From positions 310,001 to 374,000 of the forward strand of contig NZ_JRQQ01000001.1 of NCBI RefSeq assembly GCF_001625325.1: a DNA stretch of 64,000 nucleotides, read 5' to 3'. Position numbers and translations under genes: made by a program. The notes beneath the pieces were generated by a model. That model saw only the letters and a program-made list of their open reading frames with translations. It did not search any database and had not been told where the DNA came from. Each line of letters opens with the position of its first letter. Position 1 is the stretch's first letter. Of the stretch, positions 25,774 to 34,995 are shown in pieces. Source of the stretch: Croceicoccus estronivorus (GTDB lineage Bacteria > Pseudomonadota > Alphaproteobacteria > Sphingomonadales > Sphingomonadaceae).

Positions 25774-26751
25774 ATGCACACTCCCTTACGCGAATCCGGC
25801 AAGCCGCTGTCCGTTGCCGCCCTTTACCGCTTCACTCGCTTCGACAATTGCGCGGATTTGCGCGCACCGCTCCTGCGCCTGTGCCGCGAACATGGCATAC
25901 GCGGCACTCTGCTGCTGGCGTCAGAAGGTATCAACGGCACGATTGCGGGCCCGCGCGAAGGTATCGCCAGAGTGCTGGACCACATCCGCACCCTGCCCGA
26001 CTGCGCAGATCTCGACGTCAAGCTGTCGACGGCATCCACCATGCCTTTCCACCGCATGAAAGTTCGCCTCAAACGAGAAATCGTCACGATGGGGGAGCCC
26101 GGCATCGACCCCAGAGCCAGTGTCGGGACGTATGTCGAGCCGCCGGCCTGGAACGCTCTGATTTCCGACCCGGATACCATCGTGATCGACACGCGAAACG
26201 ACTACGAAGTCGCCGTCGGCACATTCGCAGGAGCGATCGACCCGAAAACAGCGACTTTTCGGGATTTTCCCGAATGGTTCCGTCGCGAACGCGACAAGCT
26301 GCTCGGTTCGGGCAAGCCGGTGAAAGTCGCGATGTTCTGTACTGGCGGCATTCGTTGCGAAAAATCCACGGCCTTCCTTAAACAGGAAGGTGTTGAGGAC
26401 GTCTATCACCTCAAGGGCGGAATACTGAAGTATCTGGAAACAGTGCCGGAAGAACAAAGCCTGTGGCGCGGCGAATGCTTTGTGTTCGACCAACGCGTAA
26501 CGATCGGCCACGGACTTGCCGAAGGGACTCACACCCTGTGCCATGCCTGTCGCCGCCCGGTCAGCATGGAGGACTGCCAATCACCGCTCTATGAAGCCGG
26601 TGTGAGCTGCCCTGCATGTCATGCGGAACGGACTGATGAACAACGCGCCTCTTATCGGGAACGGCACCGCCAGGAAATGCTCGCCGCTGCGCAAGGCCGC
26701 AGTCATGTGGGCGACGCAGAAATCGAGCAGGCTCATGACTGCTCAAACTGA
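25774..26751 (+). CDS. trhO: tRNA uridine(34) hydroxylase, rhodanese-like (TrhO)
   Basis: A 325-residue oxygen-dependent tRNA hydroxylase that makes 5-hydroxyuridine at the wobble position. An N-terminal acylphosphatase-like domain ([17 protein letters not shown]) precedes a rhodanese domain with active-site Cys in [11 protein letters not shown]. The C-terminal Cys-rich region ([14 protein letters not shown]) is typical. The frame opens at 25666, but the ATG at 25774 with GGGCAGG upstream gives the family length. Its end overlaps the start of the GST gene by 17 bp, so the two are cotranscribed. Confidence 0.9.
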   Translation: MHTPLRESGKPLSVAALYRFTRFDNCADLRAPLLRLCREHGIRGTLLLASEGINGTIAGPREGIARVLDHIRTLPDCADLDVKLSTASTMPFHRMKVRLKREIVTMGEPGIDPRASVGTYVEPPAWNALISDPDTIVIDTRNDYEVAVGTFAGAIDPKTATFRDFPEWFRRERDKLLGSGKPVKVAMFCTGGIRCEKSTAFLKQEGVEDVYHLKGGILKYLETVPEEQSLWRGECFVFDQRVTIGHGLAEGTHTLCHACRRPVSMEDCQSPLYEAGVSCPACHAERTDEQRASYRERHRQEMLAAAQGRSHVGDAEIEQAHDCSN

Positions 26752-27391
26752 TCCCGTTCTCTACAGTTTTCGCCGCTGTCCTTACGCGATGCGCGCGCGG
26801 CTGGCTCTGGCGATAAGCGAAACGCGCTGCGAACTGCGCGAGGTCAAACTCTCCGCAAAACCCGAGGCCATGCTTGCCGCATCGCCGAAAGGAACCGTAC
26901 CCGTCCTGGTCCTGCCCAATGGTGAAGTAATCGACGAGAGTCTCGACATCATGCGATGGGCTTTGTCGAACCGTGACCCGGAGGGCTGGCTGGAACGCGA
27001 CGACACGGCGCTGCTTGCCACTAACGACGGCCCGTTCAAACACGATCTCGACCGCTACAAATATCCCGAACGTCATGACAGTGACGCGCTTGCCTATCGT
27101 GAGAAGGGATTGGCGTTCCTGCGCGACCTCGATGCCCGTCTGGACCAGTCACCTCAACTGTCCGGGCCGGCACGCGGGCTGACCGATGCAGCGATCATGC
27201 CGTTCGTACGACAGTTTGCAGCGGTGGACCGGGAATGGTTTGCCACACAACCACTGCCGCATCTGCAGGCCTGGCTTGCCAATCACCTTGCTTCCGACCT
27301 GTTCAGCGCAATCATGCTCCGCGTCCAGCCATGGTCGCCGGGCGATCCGCCAATGCCATTCCCGTCGCCAGAACACACCAGCGGCACGTAA
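26735..27391 (+). CDS. Glutathione S-transferase family protein
   Basis: A 218-residue cytoplasmic GST. The thioredoxin-like N-terminal domain has a redox Cys in [14 protein letters not shown] and the [21 protein letters not shown] glutathione-binding block with the cis-Pro and ES pair. An all-helical C-terminal domain follows ([16 protein letters not shown]). The CPYA active site suggests an omega- or beta-like thiol transferase or deglutathionylase. It overlaps trhO by 17 bp. The 150 bp between its stop and the tRNA-Thr gene hold nothing I recognise. Confidence 0.85.
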   Translation: MTAQTDPVLYSFRRCPYAMRARLALAISETRCELREVKLSAKPEAMLAASPKGTVPVLVLPNGEVIDESLDIMRWALSNRDPEGWLERDDTALLATNDGPFKHDLDRYKYPERHDSDALAYREKGLAFLRDLDARLDQSPQLSGPARGLTDAAIMPFVRQFAAVDREWFATQPLPHLQAWLANHLASDLFSAIMLRVQPWSPGDPPMPFPSPEHTSGT

Positions 27392-27541
27392 ACCTGGCGC
27401 CGGTCGACCGATGGCCGACCGCGAAACACCATTGGCTCTCTGGCACGCGCCCAAAATGCTGAACCTCCTGCAAAGGCATCAGCCAGTAAAGGGCGCCAGT
27501 TCCCATGCGGAAGCATGGATCTGCACGAAAGAAGGAAAACG

Positions 27542-27617
27542 TGGTGCCGCTTAGGTGACTCGAACACCTGACCCCATCATTACGAATGATGTGCTCTACC
27601 AACTGAGCTAAAGCGGC
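27542..27617 (-). tRNA. tRNA-Thr (anticodon CGT)
   Basis: A complete 76-nt cloverleaf on the minus strand. The acceptor arm GCCGCTT pairs with AAGCGGC, the D arm is GCTC/GAGC, the anticodon stem CATCA/TGATG holds the loop TTCGTAA (anticodon CGT), and the T arm AGGTG/CACCT holds TTCGAGT. CCA is encoded. Confidence 0.97.
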
Positions 27618-27802
27618 ACGCGGTGGCGCACTTATCGGCCTTCGCCTGTGATCGCAATCGCTTTTCTTGCAGATTGTGGAGACTCTGGAAAAATTATTCC
27701 CGTTTCCCTTCCCATGTGGGTCACGAACCTGTGGAACGCCCGACCAAAGGCCGCTAGAGCGGAGGCAGAGGATGACATGTTCCTGTCATGAAGGCGAAAA
27801 CA

Positions 27803-29287
27803 ATGCCGAAAATCCGGCGTATTCCGATTGATACCTATCCTGAAAACACCGCTTTTCTGCTCCGCCACGGCAATGGCTATTCCGCGGAACAATTCCAGGC
27901 CCTGAAGAAACTGCGTATCACTGCGCATTGCGGCGAAATCCTTGCCACGCTGGCCTTGGTGGATGACGAAAACATTCTCAAACCCGGAGAAATCGGGCTC
28001 GGCGAACAGGCTTTCCGCAGACTCGGCCTGCCCGAAGGGGAAGATGTGCAAATCGCACAGGCCCTCCCCCCGGCCAGCCTGGAATACGTCCGGCGCAAAA
28101 TCGACGGCAACACGCTGAGCGACAGCGAAATCTCCGCCATCATCCATGACGTTGCCGGACACCTTTATTCCCCGATGGAGATCGGGGCGTTTCTGGTCGC
28201 TTGCGCCGGGTTCATGAGCACCCCCGAAACGCTTTCCATGACCAGAGCGATGGTCAATGTCGGTGCGCGGCTGCACTGGGATTCGCCGCTGGTGGTCGAC
28301 AAGCACTGCATCGGGGGCGTGCCGGGCAACCGGACGTCAATGATCGTCGTGCCGATCGTGGCAGCGCACGGGCTGGTCATTCCCAAGACTTCGTCGCGTG
28401 CGATCACGTCACCATCCGGGACGGCGGACACGATGGAAGTCCTGGCCGAAGTCGATCTGACCGCAGAACGAATGAAGGAAATTGTCGCTACGGAGAAAGC
28501 GGTTCTGGCCTGGGGTGGCCGGGTCAATCTGTCACCGGCGGACGATGTCCTGATCTCCGTCGAGCGCCCGCTCCGGATCGATACCTACGAACAGATGGTC
28601 GCCTCGATCCTTTCGAAGAAGGCTTCTGCCGGATCTACCCACCTGGTTATCGACATTCCTGTGGGGCCGACTGCCAAAGTCCATTCGCAGGCCGAAGCCG
28701 TCCGGTTGCGCAAACTGTTCGAATATGTCGCCGACCACATGGGGATTGTCACTGACATCGTTCTGACTGACGGATCCCAGCCGATCGGGCGCGGCATCGG
28801 CCCGGTACTGGAAGCGCGCGACGTGATGTCGGTGCTCCGTAACGAAGAGGAAGCGCCCGAGGATTTGCGCGACCGCGCATTGCTGCTCGCCGGGCATGTG
28901 CTGGATTTCGATCCCGCCCTGAAAGGCGGGAGAGGCTATGCCCGTGCATTGGAGCTATTGGCATCAGGCGCCGCGCTGGAAGCAATGGAACGTCTGATCG
29001 AGGCACAGGGCCGGCAGACGAAGGCCTATGAACCCGGAGCCTATCAGTTCGAAGTCACGACGCAGCAGGCCGGGCGCATCACGGCGATAGACTGCCACCG
29101 CATCGCGCGCATTGCCCGCCTTGCCGGAGCTCCGATGGACAAGAGCGCTGGGATTGACCTGTTCCACAAGATCGGGGCGACAGTCCGCCTGGGTGAGCCG
29201 CTCTATCGCATCCACGCAGGGAGCGAGACAGGCCTGCGCTTCGCGCGGGAAATGGCCGAAGCACATTCGGGGTATGAGTTCGGTTGA
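27803..29287 (+). CDS. AMP/NMP phosphorylase-like enzyme (thymidine phosphorylase family)
   Basis: A 494-residue phosphorylase predicted to convert a nucleoside 5'-monophosphate and phosphate to a base and ribose-1,5-bisphosphate. It has the 80-residue N-terminal extension of archaeal AMP phosphorylases that short thymidine phosphorylases lack. The phosphate/substrate block DKHCIGGVPGNRTSMIVVP followed by IPKTSSRAITSPSGTADTMEVL is much closer to the archaeal AMP phosphorylases than to DeoA; one change is Cys for Ser in KHCIGG. I use the ATG at 27803, which has AAGG 8 nt upstream, rather than 27788. Its stop overlaps the next start (TGATG), so it is coupled to the PRPP-synthetase-like gene. 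Thymidine phosphorylase activity is the main alternative. Confidence 0.85.
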   Translation: MPKIRRIPIDTYPENTAFLLRHGNGYSAEQFQALKKLRITAHCGEILATLALVDDENILKPGEIGLGEQAFRRLGLPEGEDVQIAQALPPASLEYVRRKIDGNTLSDSEISAIIHDVAGHLYSPMEIGAFLVACAGFMSTPETLSMTRAMVNVGARLHWDSPLVVDKHCIGGVPGNRTSMIVVPIVAAHGLVIPKTSSRAITSPSGTADTMEVLAEVDLTAERMKEIVATEKAVLAWGGRVNLSPADDVLISVERPLRIDTYEQMVASILSKKASAGSTHLVIDIPVGPTAKVHSQAEAVRLRKLFEYVADHMGIVTDIVLTDGSQPIGRGIGPVLEARDVMSVLRNEEEAPEDLRDRALLLAGHVLDFDPALKGGRGYARALELLASGAALEAMERLIEAQGRQTKAYEPGAYQFEVTTQQAGRITAIDCHRIARIARLAGAPMDKSAGIDLFHKIGATVRLGEPLYRIHAGSETGLRFAREMAEAHSGYEFG

Positions 29288-30174
29288 TGGACATTTCCGT
29301 CTTCGGTTTTCCGGAATGCACCGAATCCTCCACCCGGCTGGCGGAAGCGCTGTCGGTTCCGTTCAGTGAGGTAGCGGTCCGACGCTTCCCCGATGGGGAG
29401 AGCCTTGTGCGAGTAACCGACGTTACGCCGACGGCCATCCTCTATCGTTCGCTGGACAATCCCAATGCGAAATTGATTGAACTGTTGCTTGCCGCATCAG
29501 CCCTCAGGGAAAATGGTGCGGGCAAGGTTATCCTTGTCGCGCCTTATCTCTCTTATATGCGGCAGGACATTGCCTTCCATCCGGGTGAAGCTGTCAGCCA
29601 ACGGGTAATTGGCGCATTGCTCGCGCAACACTTCGACGCGGTGGTGACGATGGACCCGCACCTGCACCGGATTCACGATCTCGGTGAGGTCATGCCCGGC
29701 ATCGCCGCGTTCTCCCTGTCGGCCGCTCCCGCGCTATCCGCCGCGCTGGAAGGGAGCGAGGAAACGATTCTGGTTGGGCCAGACAGTGAATCGCGCCAGT
29801 GGGTTGAAGCGATCGCCGCACCGTTGGGACTGGATGTCCTGGTCGGCGAGAAGGAGCGCCACGGTGATCGCAACGTTTCGATTTCCATTCCCGGAATAGA
29901 ACGGGCGGCCGGACGCAAGGCGATATTGGTCGACGACGTTATCGCGAGCGGCGCCACACTAGTGGAAGCCGCGCATCTGCTGCGCCAAGCCGGAGCATCG
30001 GGCGTGGAAGCACTCGCAACCCATTGCCTGGCTCAACCGGACGATCTCGCGCGGATGGAAGCAGCAGGCATCACCCGTATCCGTTCCACTGACAGTGTTG
30101 CCGGGCCGACCGCCTCCATTCCGACCGCATCCCTGCTGGCTGACGCAATTCGCACCGAAGGATTGATTGCATGA
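29287..30174 (+). CDS. Ribose-phosphate pyrophosphokinase-like enzyme (PRPP synthetase)
   Basis: A 295-residue enzyme expected to interconvert ribose-5-phosphate + ATP and PRPP + AMP. It has RRFPDGES, the RQDIAFHPGEAVS block, TMDPHLHR metal/ATP site, VGPDSES, the catalytic flexible-loop pair in EKERHGDR (Lys, Arg) and the PRPP loop VDDVIASGATL. It is shorter than the housekeeping class I Prs (about 315 residues) and closer to the archaeal-type. As an extra copy within this coupled trio it is unlikely to be the main Prs. Both of its junctions overlap (TGATG upstream, ATGA downstream). It could run in reverse to make ATP, but that is inference. Confidence 0.85.
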   Translation: MDISVFGFPECTESSTRLAEALSVPFSEVAVRRFPDGESLVRVTDVTPTAILYRSLDNPNAKLIELLLAASALRENGAGKVILVAPYLSYMRQDIAFHPGEAVSQRVIGALLAQHFDAVVTMDPHLHRIHDLGEVMPGIAAFSLSAAPALSAALEGSEETILVGPDSESRQWVEAIAAPLGLDVLVGEKERHGDRNVSISIPGIERAAGRKAILVDDVIASGATLVEAAHLLRQAGASGVEALATHCLAQPDDLARMEAAGITRIRSTDSVAGPTASIPTASLLADAIRTEGLIA

Positions 30175-31781
30175 CCCAGAACCCCACGTTGACCTTTCAC
30201 GGCGCGGCACACACCGTCACCGGGTCGTGCATGGAAGTCTCCTTCGATGGACATTCGATTCTCGTCGATTGCGGCATGTTCCAGGGCTCACGCTCACTGG
30301 AAGCATTGAACGCCGCCAACTTCACGTTCGATCCCCGCAAAATTGCCGCTGTGCTGCTGACCCACGCCCATATCGACCATAGCGGGCTTCTGCCGAAGCT
30401 CGTCGCGCAAGGGTACAAGGGACCGATTTACTGCACACAACCAACGGCAGATCTTCTGGAGTACATGCTCGCCGATTCCGGACGGATCCAGGAGGCCGAC
30501 ATCGCACGGCGAAACCGCCGCCGCGACCGCGCGGGAGAAGAACCGTTCGAACCTGTCTATACGGAACAGGACGCGCTGGCCGCATGGCGTAAATGCAGCC
30601 CGGTAGCTATGGAGGAGTGGTTTCAGCCCGCCCCCGGCTTCCGCGCCCGGCTGTGGAACGCAGGCCATATCCTCGGTTCGGCCTCGATCGAACTGGAAGT
30701 CGACGGCGTCCGCAGCATGTTTTCGGGCGATCTCGGCCCGGACAACAAGGCCTTTCACGAAGATCCGACCGGCCCCTCAGGCTTCGACTATGTGATCTGC
30801 GAAAGCACTTATGGCGACCGCCAGCGCGACAAGGTAACCATTGCCGAACGGCGCAAGATGCTGGAAGCCGAAGTCCGCGCCGCCATCACGCGCGGCGGCA
30901 ATCTGGTGATACCCACGTTCGCGCTGGAACGAACGCAGGAATTGCTGCTCGATCTCGATTATCTGCTCTGTTCGGGAGACATCCCGAATGTCCCGGTGTT
31001 CATCGATTCCCCACTCGCCAACCGGACGACAGGCGTGTTCGCCCGCTATGCCACGGAACTGGAAGACACTGGCGGCCGAAACGTCTTCAAGCATCCTTCC
31101 TTCCACTTCGTGAATGACGTGCAGGAATCGATCCGCCTCAATTCCATGTCCGGCGCGATTATCATGGCCGCTTCGGGGATGTGCGAAGGCGGCCGCATCC
31201 GTCATCATCTGGCGCACAATCTCTATCGAAGGGATTCAACCGTCCTGTTCGTGGGCTATCAGGCGCAAGGCTCGCTCGGCAGAGTGATCCTTGAAGGAGC
31301 CAAGACAGTGCGGATTTCAGGCACCGACGTGCGTGTCAGGGCACAGATCCGGCGGATCGACAGCTATTCAGCCCATGCCGACCAGAGTGAATTGCTCGAC
31401 TGGATCGAGGAGCGTGGCCCGATCGCAGGCAGCCTGTTACTCGACCATGGGGAAGAAACGGGCCTGGAGGCACTACGCCGTGAAATGCAGCGGCGCCAAC
31501 CGGAGTTGAATGTCCGCGTGCCGGAAATCGGGGAAACCTACACTCTCACACCCGGAAAACCGGCAAAACGTTCCGCCACCGGCAATGTGGAAATCAAGCA
31601 GGCCTTGGGCCGCGACTGGCAGAACAGCTATGCTGAATTCGTCACCGGGTTGCGCTCTGAACTTGCCCACATTCGCAGTGAAAAACAGCGGCAGAAAGCA
31701 ATCGAGGATATGCGGCGCGTGCTGGAATCCTATACGGAGCACCGCAACAATCGCCGGCAAGAACATCACGGAGCGCATTAA
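30171..31781 (+). CDS. MBL-fold beta-CASP ribonuclease (CPSF-like)
   Basis: A 536-residue metallo-beta-lactamase/beta-CASP protein predicted to cut RNA. Motifs run in order: THAHIDHSG (motif II), GHILGSAS and SGDLG (motifs III and IV), STYGDR, the beta-CASP cap with SGMCEGGRIRHHL, and YSAHADQ (motif C). This is the eukaryotic CPSF73 / archaeal aCPSF-like type found in many bacteria, lacking the RNase J C-terminal domain; it also lacks archaeal KH domains. A C-terminal basic tail (RNNRRQEHHGAH) may aid RNA binding. It overlaps the PRPP-synthetase-like gene by 4 bp, so all three are one translational unit. Exo- versus endonuclease action cannot be read from sequence. Confidence 0.87.
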   Translation: MTQNPTLTFHGAAHTVTGSCMEVSFDGHSILVDCGMFQGSRSLEALNAANFTFDPRKIAAVLLTHAHIDHSGLLPKLVAQGYKGPIYCTQPTADLLEYMLADSGRIQEADIARRNRRRDRAGEEPFEPVYTEQDALAAWRKCSPVAMEEWFQPAPGFRARLWNAGHILGSASIELEVDGVRSMFSGDLGPDNKAFHEDPTGPSGFDYVICESTYGDRQRDKVTIAERRKMLEAEVRAAITRGGNLVIPTFALERTQELLLDLDYLLCSGDIPNVPVFIDSPLANRTTGVFARYATELEDTGGRNVFKHPSFHFVNDVQESIRLNSMSGAIIMAASGMCEGGRIRHHLAHNLYRRDSTVLFVGYQAQGSLGRVILEGAKTVRISGTDVRVRAQIRRIDSYSAHADQSELLDWIEERGPIAGSLLLDHGEETGLEALRREMQRRQPELNVRVPEIGETYTLTPGKPAKRSATGNVEIKQALGRDWQNSYAEFVTGLRSELAHIRSEKQRQKAIEDMRRVLESYTEHRNNRRQEHHGAH

Positions 31782-31853
31782 GCCGCGTGCAAGTACCTCG
31801 TCACGCTGCGGACTGATGCCGCGATATAAACAGGTTCGATACCGGCCACCGCC

Positions 31854-32453
31854 TCATTTCGCGGCAAACAGCAAATGCCCAGGCCCCAGCCGGTCGAGCA
31901 CTTCGCCAATGTCGCTCCGGCTTACTGCGAAACAGCCTTGGCTACGACCGACGCGCCCCTGCGTATGAGCCATGTCGCGGCTGACATAGGAAGCGCCATG
32001 GATTACGATAGCGCGTTGAAAGGCGTTGTTGTTTTCCGGATCGAGCCCTTCCAGCCTGCGCGACCGGCCGTGTTTGCCGTAATAGGTGTTGCCAGTCAGG
32101 TAGCTGCCGTTTGAAGAGGCATTCGAACCTGGCCGATTGGAAAACTGCTGCACCCAACCGCTGTTTTGCGGATCGGATCCGCGACCGTGGGAAACGAACA
32201 AGGAAGTGGCCACGCGACCATTGGCGACGTCGACAAAATGGAACCGCGGTTCGCCGGAGCGGGCGGAAAAGTCGACAATCCCGATCAAGTCACGGCTGGC
32301 GATTTTTGCACGATGGCTATCGAGGGCTGCCATTGCGCGGGGCAACAGATCCGGCCGTTCAGCGGACTTGACCGCCGCGAAGGCTCGCGGCGATACCAGA
32401 CCTGCGGTTCCCGCAGCAAAGGCGCCAAGAAACAAGCGCCGATTAAGCTTCAT
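31854..32453 (-). CDS. Murein L,D-transpeptidase catalytic domain protein (YkuD_2 type)
   Basis: A 199-residue exported protein. The ATG at 32453 gives a signal peptide with a twin-Arg-like start (MKLNRRLFLGAFAAGTAGL, cleavage near AFA), so export may be by Tat. The catalytic region has an HGASYVSRDM His and the Cys in GRSQGCFAVS, the pattern of the YkuD_2 murein L,D-transpeptidase family. Members are predicted to cross-link or modify peptidoglycan. It is convergent with the beta-CASP gene and divergent (80 bp apart) from a classical L,D-transpeptidase of a different family. Confidence 0.82.
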   Translation of the reverse strand: MKLNRRLFLGAFAAGTAGLVSPRAFAAVKSAERPDLLPRAMAALDSHRAKIASRDLIGIVDFSARSGEPRFHFVDVANGRVATSLFVSHGRGSDPQNSGWVQQFSNRPGSNASSNGSYLTGNTYYGKHGRSRRLEGLDPENNNAFQRAIVIHGASYVSRDMAHTQGRVGRSQGCFAVSRSDIGEVLDRLGPGHLLFAAK

Positions 32454-32532
32454 AAAATGCGATCCCGAAATTAACTTGATCAGTATATGGAACACAGTGT
32501 CCTTTTTGCAACACCAAGGAGTGCTACGCGCC

Positions 32533-33690
32533 GTGAAACGAGGCTTGCTTGCGATAATCGCCCTCTTGAGTTGCACTGCGGCGGCGGCGGCCGCTGAATC
32601 TCCGAACCACTGGTCCTATTCCAACATATCCGCCTTGCGCCGCTGGGCTGCCATGGCGCCTGCGGACGCCCTGCCTCCCCTGCCCAGCACGCAGTTGGAT
32701 ACGGCCGTTGCGAGCGGAGACCAGGACGCCATTGACCGGGAAGCTGACGCACTCGCTTTCAAGCTTGCGAAGATGCACTTGCTCGGTGCCGCGAGCAGCA
32801 CCGAGCGAGCGGGATGGAATATCGTCGATACCGACAAGGAAATCGACCTCGTGCCACTGCTGAACAAGGCATTGGCAGGAAACACCCTCGACACGTTTTA
32901 TGCAAGTTTGCGACCACGCCACCCCGATTACGCCACACTGCGAGCAGCCTATGCATCGGAAGCCGATCCCGACAGGCGGGCCACCATCGCACGGAACATG
33001 GAGCGCTGGCGCTGGATGCCGCAGTCGCTCGGTCCGGACTACGTCCTCGTAAACACCGCTCTGTTTGAGGCCAGCCTGTGGCACGGCAACCAACGCACTG
33101 GCACCTGGAAAGTCATCGTTGGCAAGAAGAGCACGCCGACCCCGGTGTTTCAGGCCACCATTACAGGCGTAATTCTCAATCCATGGTGGGAAATCCCGGC
33201 CAGTATCGTGCGCGAAAGCGTCGGCGCCCTTGCGCGCCGCAATCCTTCGTTGGCACACGCCCGCGGTTATGTCTGGAGCAATGGGCGCTACCGGCAGAAA
33301 CCGGGGCCGAACAATGCGCTGGGCCAGATGAAACTGGTCATGCCCAATCGCTTCAGCGTCTATATGCACGACACCCCGAGCAAGCAGTTATTCGAACGCG
33401 ATGTCCGCGCCTTCAGCCATGGCTGCATTCGCACCGGCGATGCGATCGGCTATGCCGCCACTTTGCTTCAGGGGGTCATGACACTTGCCGAAGTGGATGC
33501 CATCGTCGCCTCCGGCAAGACAACCACGATCCCCTTGGCGCAAAGTCTGCCAGTCTATATCACCTACTTCACCGCAGCGACGAATGCAGACGGAGAACTG
33601 GTTATCCAGCCGGACATTTATGGCCGCGACCGACGCATCCGGTTATCGCATGGAAACGCGGAAGAGCCTTTGCACGGTTGCGCGGCATGA
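32533..33690 (+). CDS. Exported L,D-transpeptidase (YkuD domain)
   Basis: A 385-residue cell-wall enzyme. A GTG start at 32533 is chosen since AAGGAG lies 11 nt upstream and it begins a signal peptide (MKRGLLAIIALLSCTAAAAAA); the frame is open to 32137. The LLSC could also be a lipobox. After a helical N-terminal region, the YkuD catalytic domain occupies about residues 190-330, with the active Cys and His in VRAFSHGCIRTG and YMHDTP. It resembles the LdtD/LdtF type that forms 3-3 cross-links or attaches proteins. It is divergent from the YkuD_2 gene and 56 bp upstream of pfkB. Confidence 0.85.
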   Translation: MKRGLLAIIALLSCTAAAAAAESPNHWSYSNISALRRWAAMAPADALPPLPSTQLDTAVASGDQDAIDREADALAFKLAKMHLLGAASSTERAGWNIVDTDKEIDLVPLLNKALAGNTLDTFYASLRPRHPDYATLRAAYASEADPDRRATIARNMERWRWMPQSLGPDYVLVNTALFEASLWHGNQRTGTWKVIVGKKSTPTPVFQATITGVILNPWWEIPASIVRESVGALARRNPSLAHARGYVWSNGRYRQKPGPNNALGQMKLVMPNRFSVYMHDTPSKQLFERDVRAFSHGCIRTGDAIGYAATLLQGVMTLAEVDAIVASGKTTTIPLAQSLPVYITYFTAATNADGELVIQPDIYGRDRRIRLSHGNAEEPLHGCAA

Positions 33691-33746
33691 TCGCCTCACC
33701 ACCGCCCCTCTTGCTTGATCTCGCATGATCGGGAGTACGGGACCAC

Positions 33747-34676
33747 ATGCCCAACATCGCCACACTGACACTTAATCCCACGATCGACACCGCCTACGAA
33801 GTCGATCACGTCGTGCCCACGCACAAGATGCGCACGCTGAAGGAACACTATGACCCAGGCGGCGGCGGCATCAATGTCGCCAGAGTGTTTGTCCGGCTCG
33901 GCGGTAATGCCCGCTGCTACTATCTGTCTGGTGGAGCGACAGGCGTCGCGCTGGACGGGCTGTTGGACCTGCATCAACTTGTCCGCTGCAAGATCCCAAT
34001 CGCAGGCGAAACCCGCGTGAGTTCCTCGGTCTACGAACGATCGACAGGCAAGGAATACCGTGTCGTTCCTTCCGGCCCGACTATTGCCCCCGATGAATGG
34101 CAGGCCTGCCTGGACCAGTTGACCGAAGCCCAGTGCGAGTATCTCGTTGCCAGCGGGTCGCTTCCCCCTGGGGTACCGGACGATTTCTATGCCAAGGTCT
34201 CAGCTATCACAGCGAAACGGGGCATCAAGTTCGTACTCGACAGCTCGGGACGAGGCTTGAAGGAGGGGCTTGCGGGCGGGAACATCTATCTTGCCAAGCC
34301 GAGCCTGGGCGAATTACGCCAATTGACCGGCCTCCCGTTGACTGACGATGCAGCCGTCGTGGACGTGACGATGGACATGATCGAACGAAAACAGGCTGAA
34401 CTGATCGCCGTGACGATGGGGCACGAGGGCGCCTTGCTGGTCACCCGCGCGGGCACAACACGACTGCCAGCGCTGCCGATCGAGGCACAAAGCGCAGTCG
34501 GCGCAGGTGACAGCTTCGTGGCAGGCATGGTATTCGCACTGGCCAGCGGACACGATCCGAAGGAAGCATTCCGCTATGGCATCGCCGCTGGTTCTGCTGC
34601 TGTGCTGACTCCGGGAACGGACCTTGCCCGCCCCGCAGACATCGAACGCCTCCTGCTGCAAGTCAGTTCTGTTTAA
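33747..34676 (+). CDS. pfkB: 6-phosphofructokinase 2 / PfkB-family sugar kinase
   Basis: A 309-residue kinase of the ribokinase fold. It follows the E. coli PfkB pattern closely: TLTLNPTIDTAYEVD at the start, DPGGGGINVARV, GSLPPGV, VDSSG, AKPSLGELRQL and the anion-hole GAGDSFVAG with catalytic Asp near the C-terminus. The expected reaction is fructose-6-phosphate + ATP to fructose-1,6-bisphosphate. Related PfkB kinases also act on ribose-1-phosphate or other phospho-sugars, which matters because it lies close to the AMP-phosphorylase trio; that link is inferred only. It follows the L,D-transpeptidase by 56 bp. Confidence 0.82.
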   Translation: MPNIATLTLNPTIDTAYEVDHVVPTHKMRTLKEHYDPGGGGINVARVFVRLGGNARCYYLSGGATGVALDGLLDLHQLVRCKIPIAGETRVSSSVYERSTGKEYRVVPSGPTIAPDEWQACLDQLTEAQCEYLVASGSLPPGVPDDFYAKVSAITAKRGIKFVLDSSGRGLKEGLAGGNIYLAKPSLGELRQLTGLPLTDDAAVVDVTMDMIERKQAELIAVTMGHEGALLVTRAGTTRLPALPIEAQSAVGAGDSFVAGMVFALASGHDPKEAFRYGIAAGSAAVLTPGTDLARPADIERLLLQVSSV

Positions 34677-34795
34677 GGGGCATCCAGTCCCGGTGAAAGT
34701 GCTGAACGCCTCCACACCCCTTCCGCCTTGTGGACAGCCCTCATCGCTCCCGACAATCGGGGCGAGAGCATCTTCCGCATAGTATCCTGAAAGGT

Positions 34796-34869
34796 TGGAG
34801 GCCCGAGCCGGAATCGAACCGGCGTATACGGATTTGCAGTCCGCTGCGTCACCACTCCGCCATCGGGCC
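34796..34869 (-). tRNA. tRNA-Cys (anticodon GCA)
   Basis: A complete 74-nt cloverleaf on the minus strand. The acceptor arm GGCCCGA pairs with TCGGGCC, the anticodon loop is CTGCAAA (anticodon GCA), the T arm is GCCGG/CCGGC with TTCGATT, and CCA is encoded. Confidence 0.97.
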
Positions 34870-34950
34870 TCATCCCAATGTCTGTGGGTTGGCGGCCACT
34901 AGCGAAGCCTGAGCGTCAAGGCAATCGCTTTGAACATTCAAATGCAGGAA

Positions 34951-34988
34951 CGGCAGGGGCGTGCCCAGATTTGGGCACGCCCCTGCCG
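34951..34988 (-). terminator. Hairpin terminator after alaC
   Basis: A perfect 16-bp stem (CGGCAGGGGCGTGCCC / GGGCACGCCCCTGCCG) with a 6-nt loop lies 7 bp past the alaC stop. The T tract on the minus strand is poor (TTCCTG), so termination strength is uncertain. Confidence 0.65.
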
Positions 34989-34995
34989 GATATTA

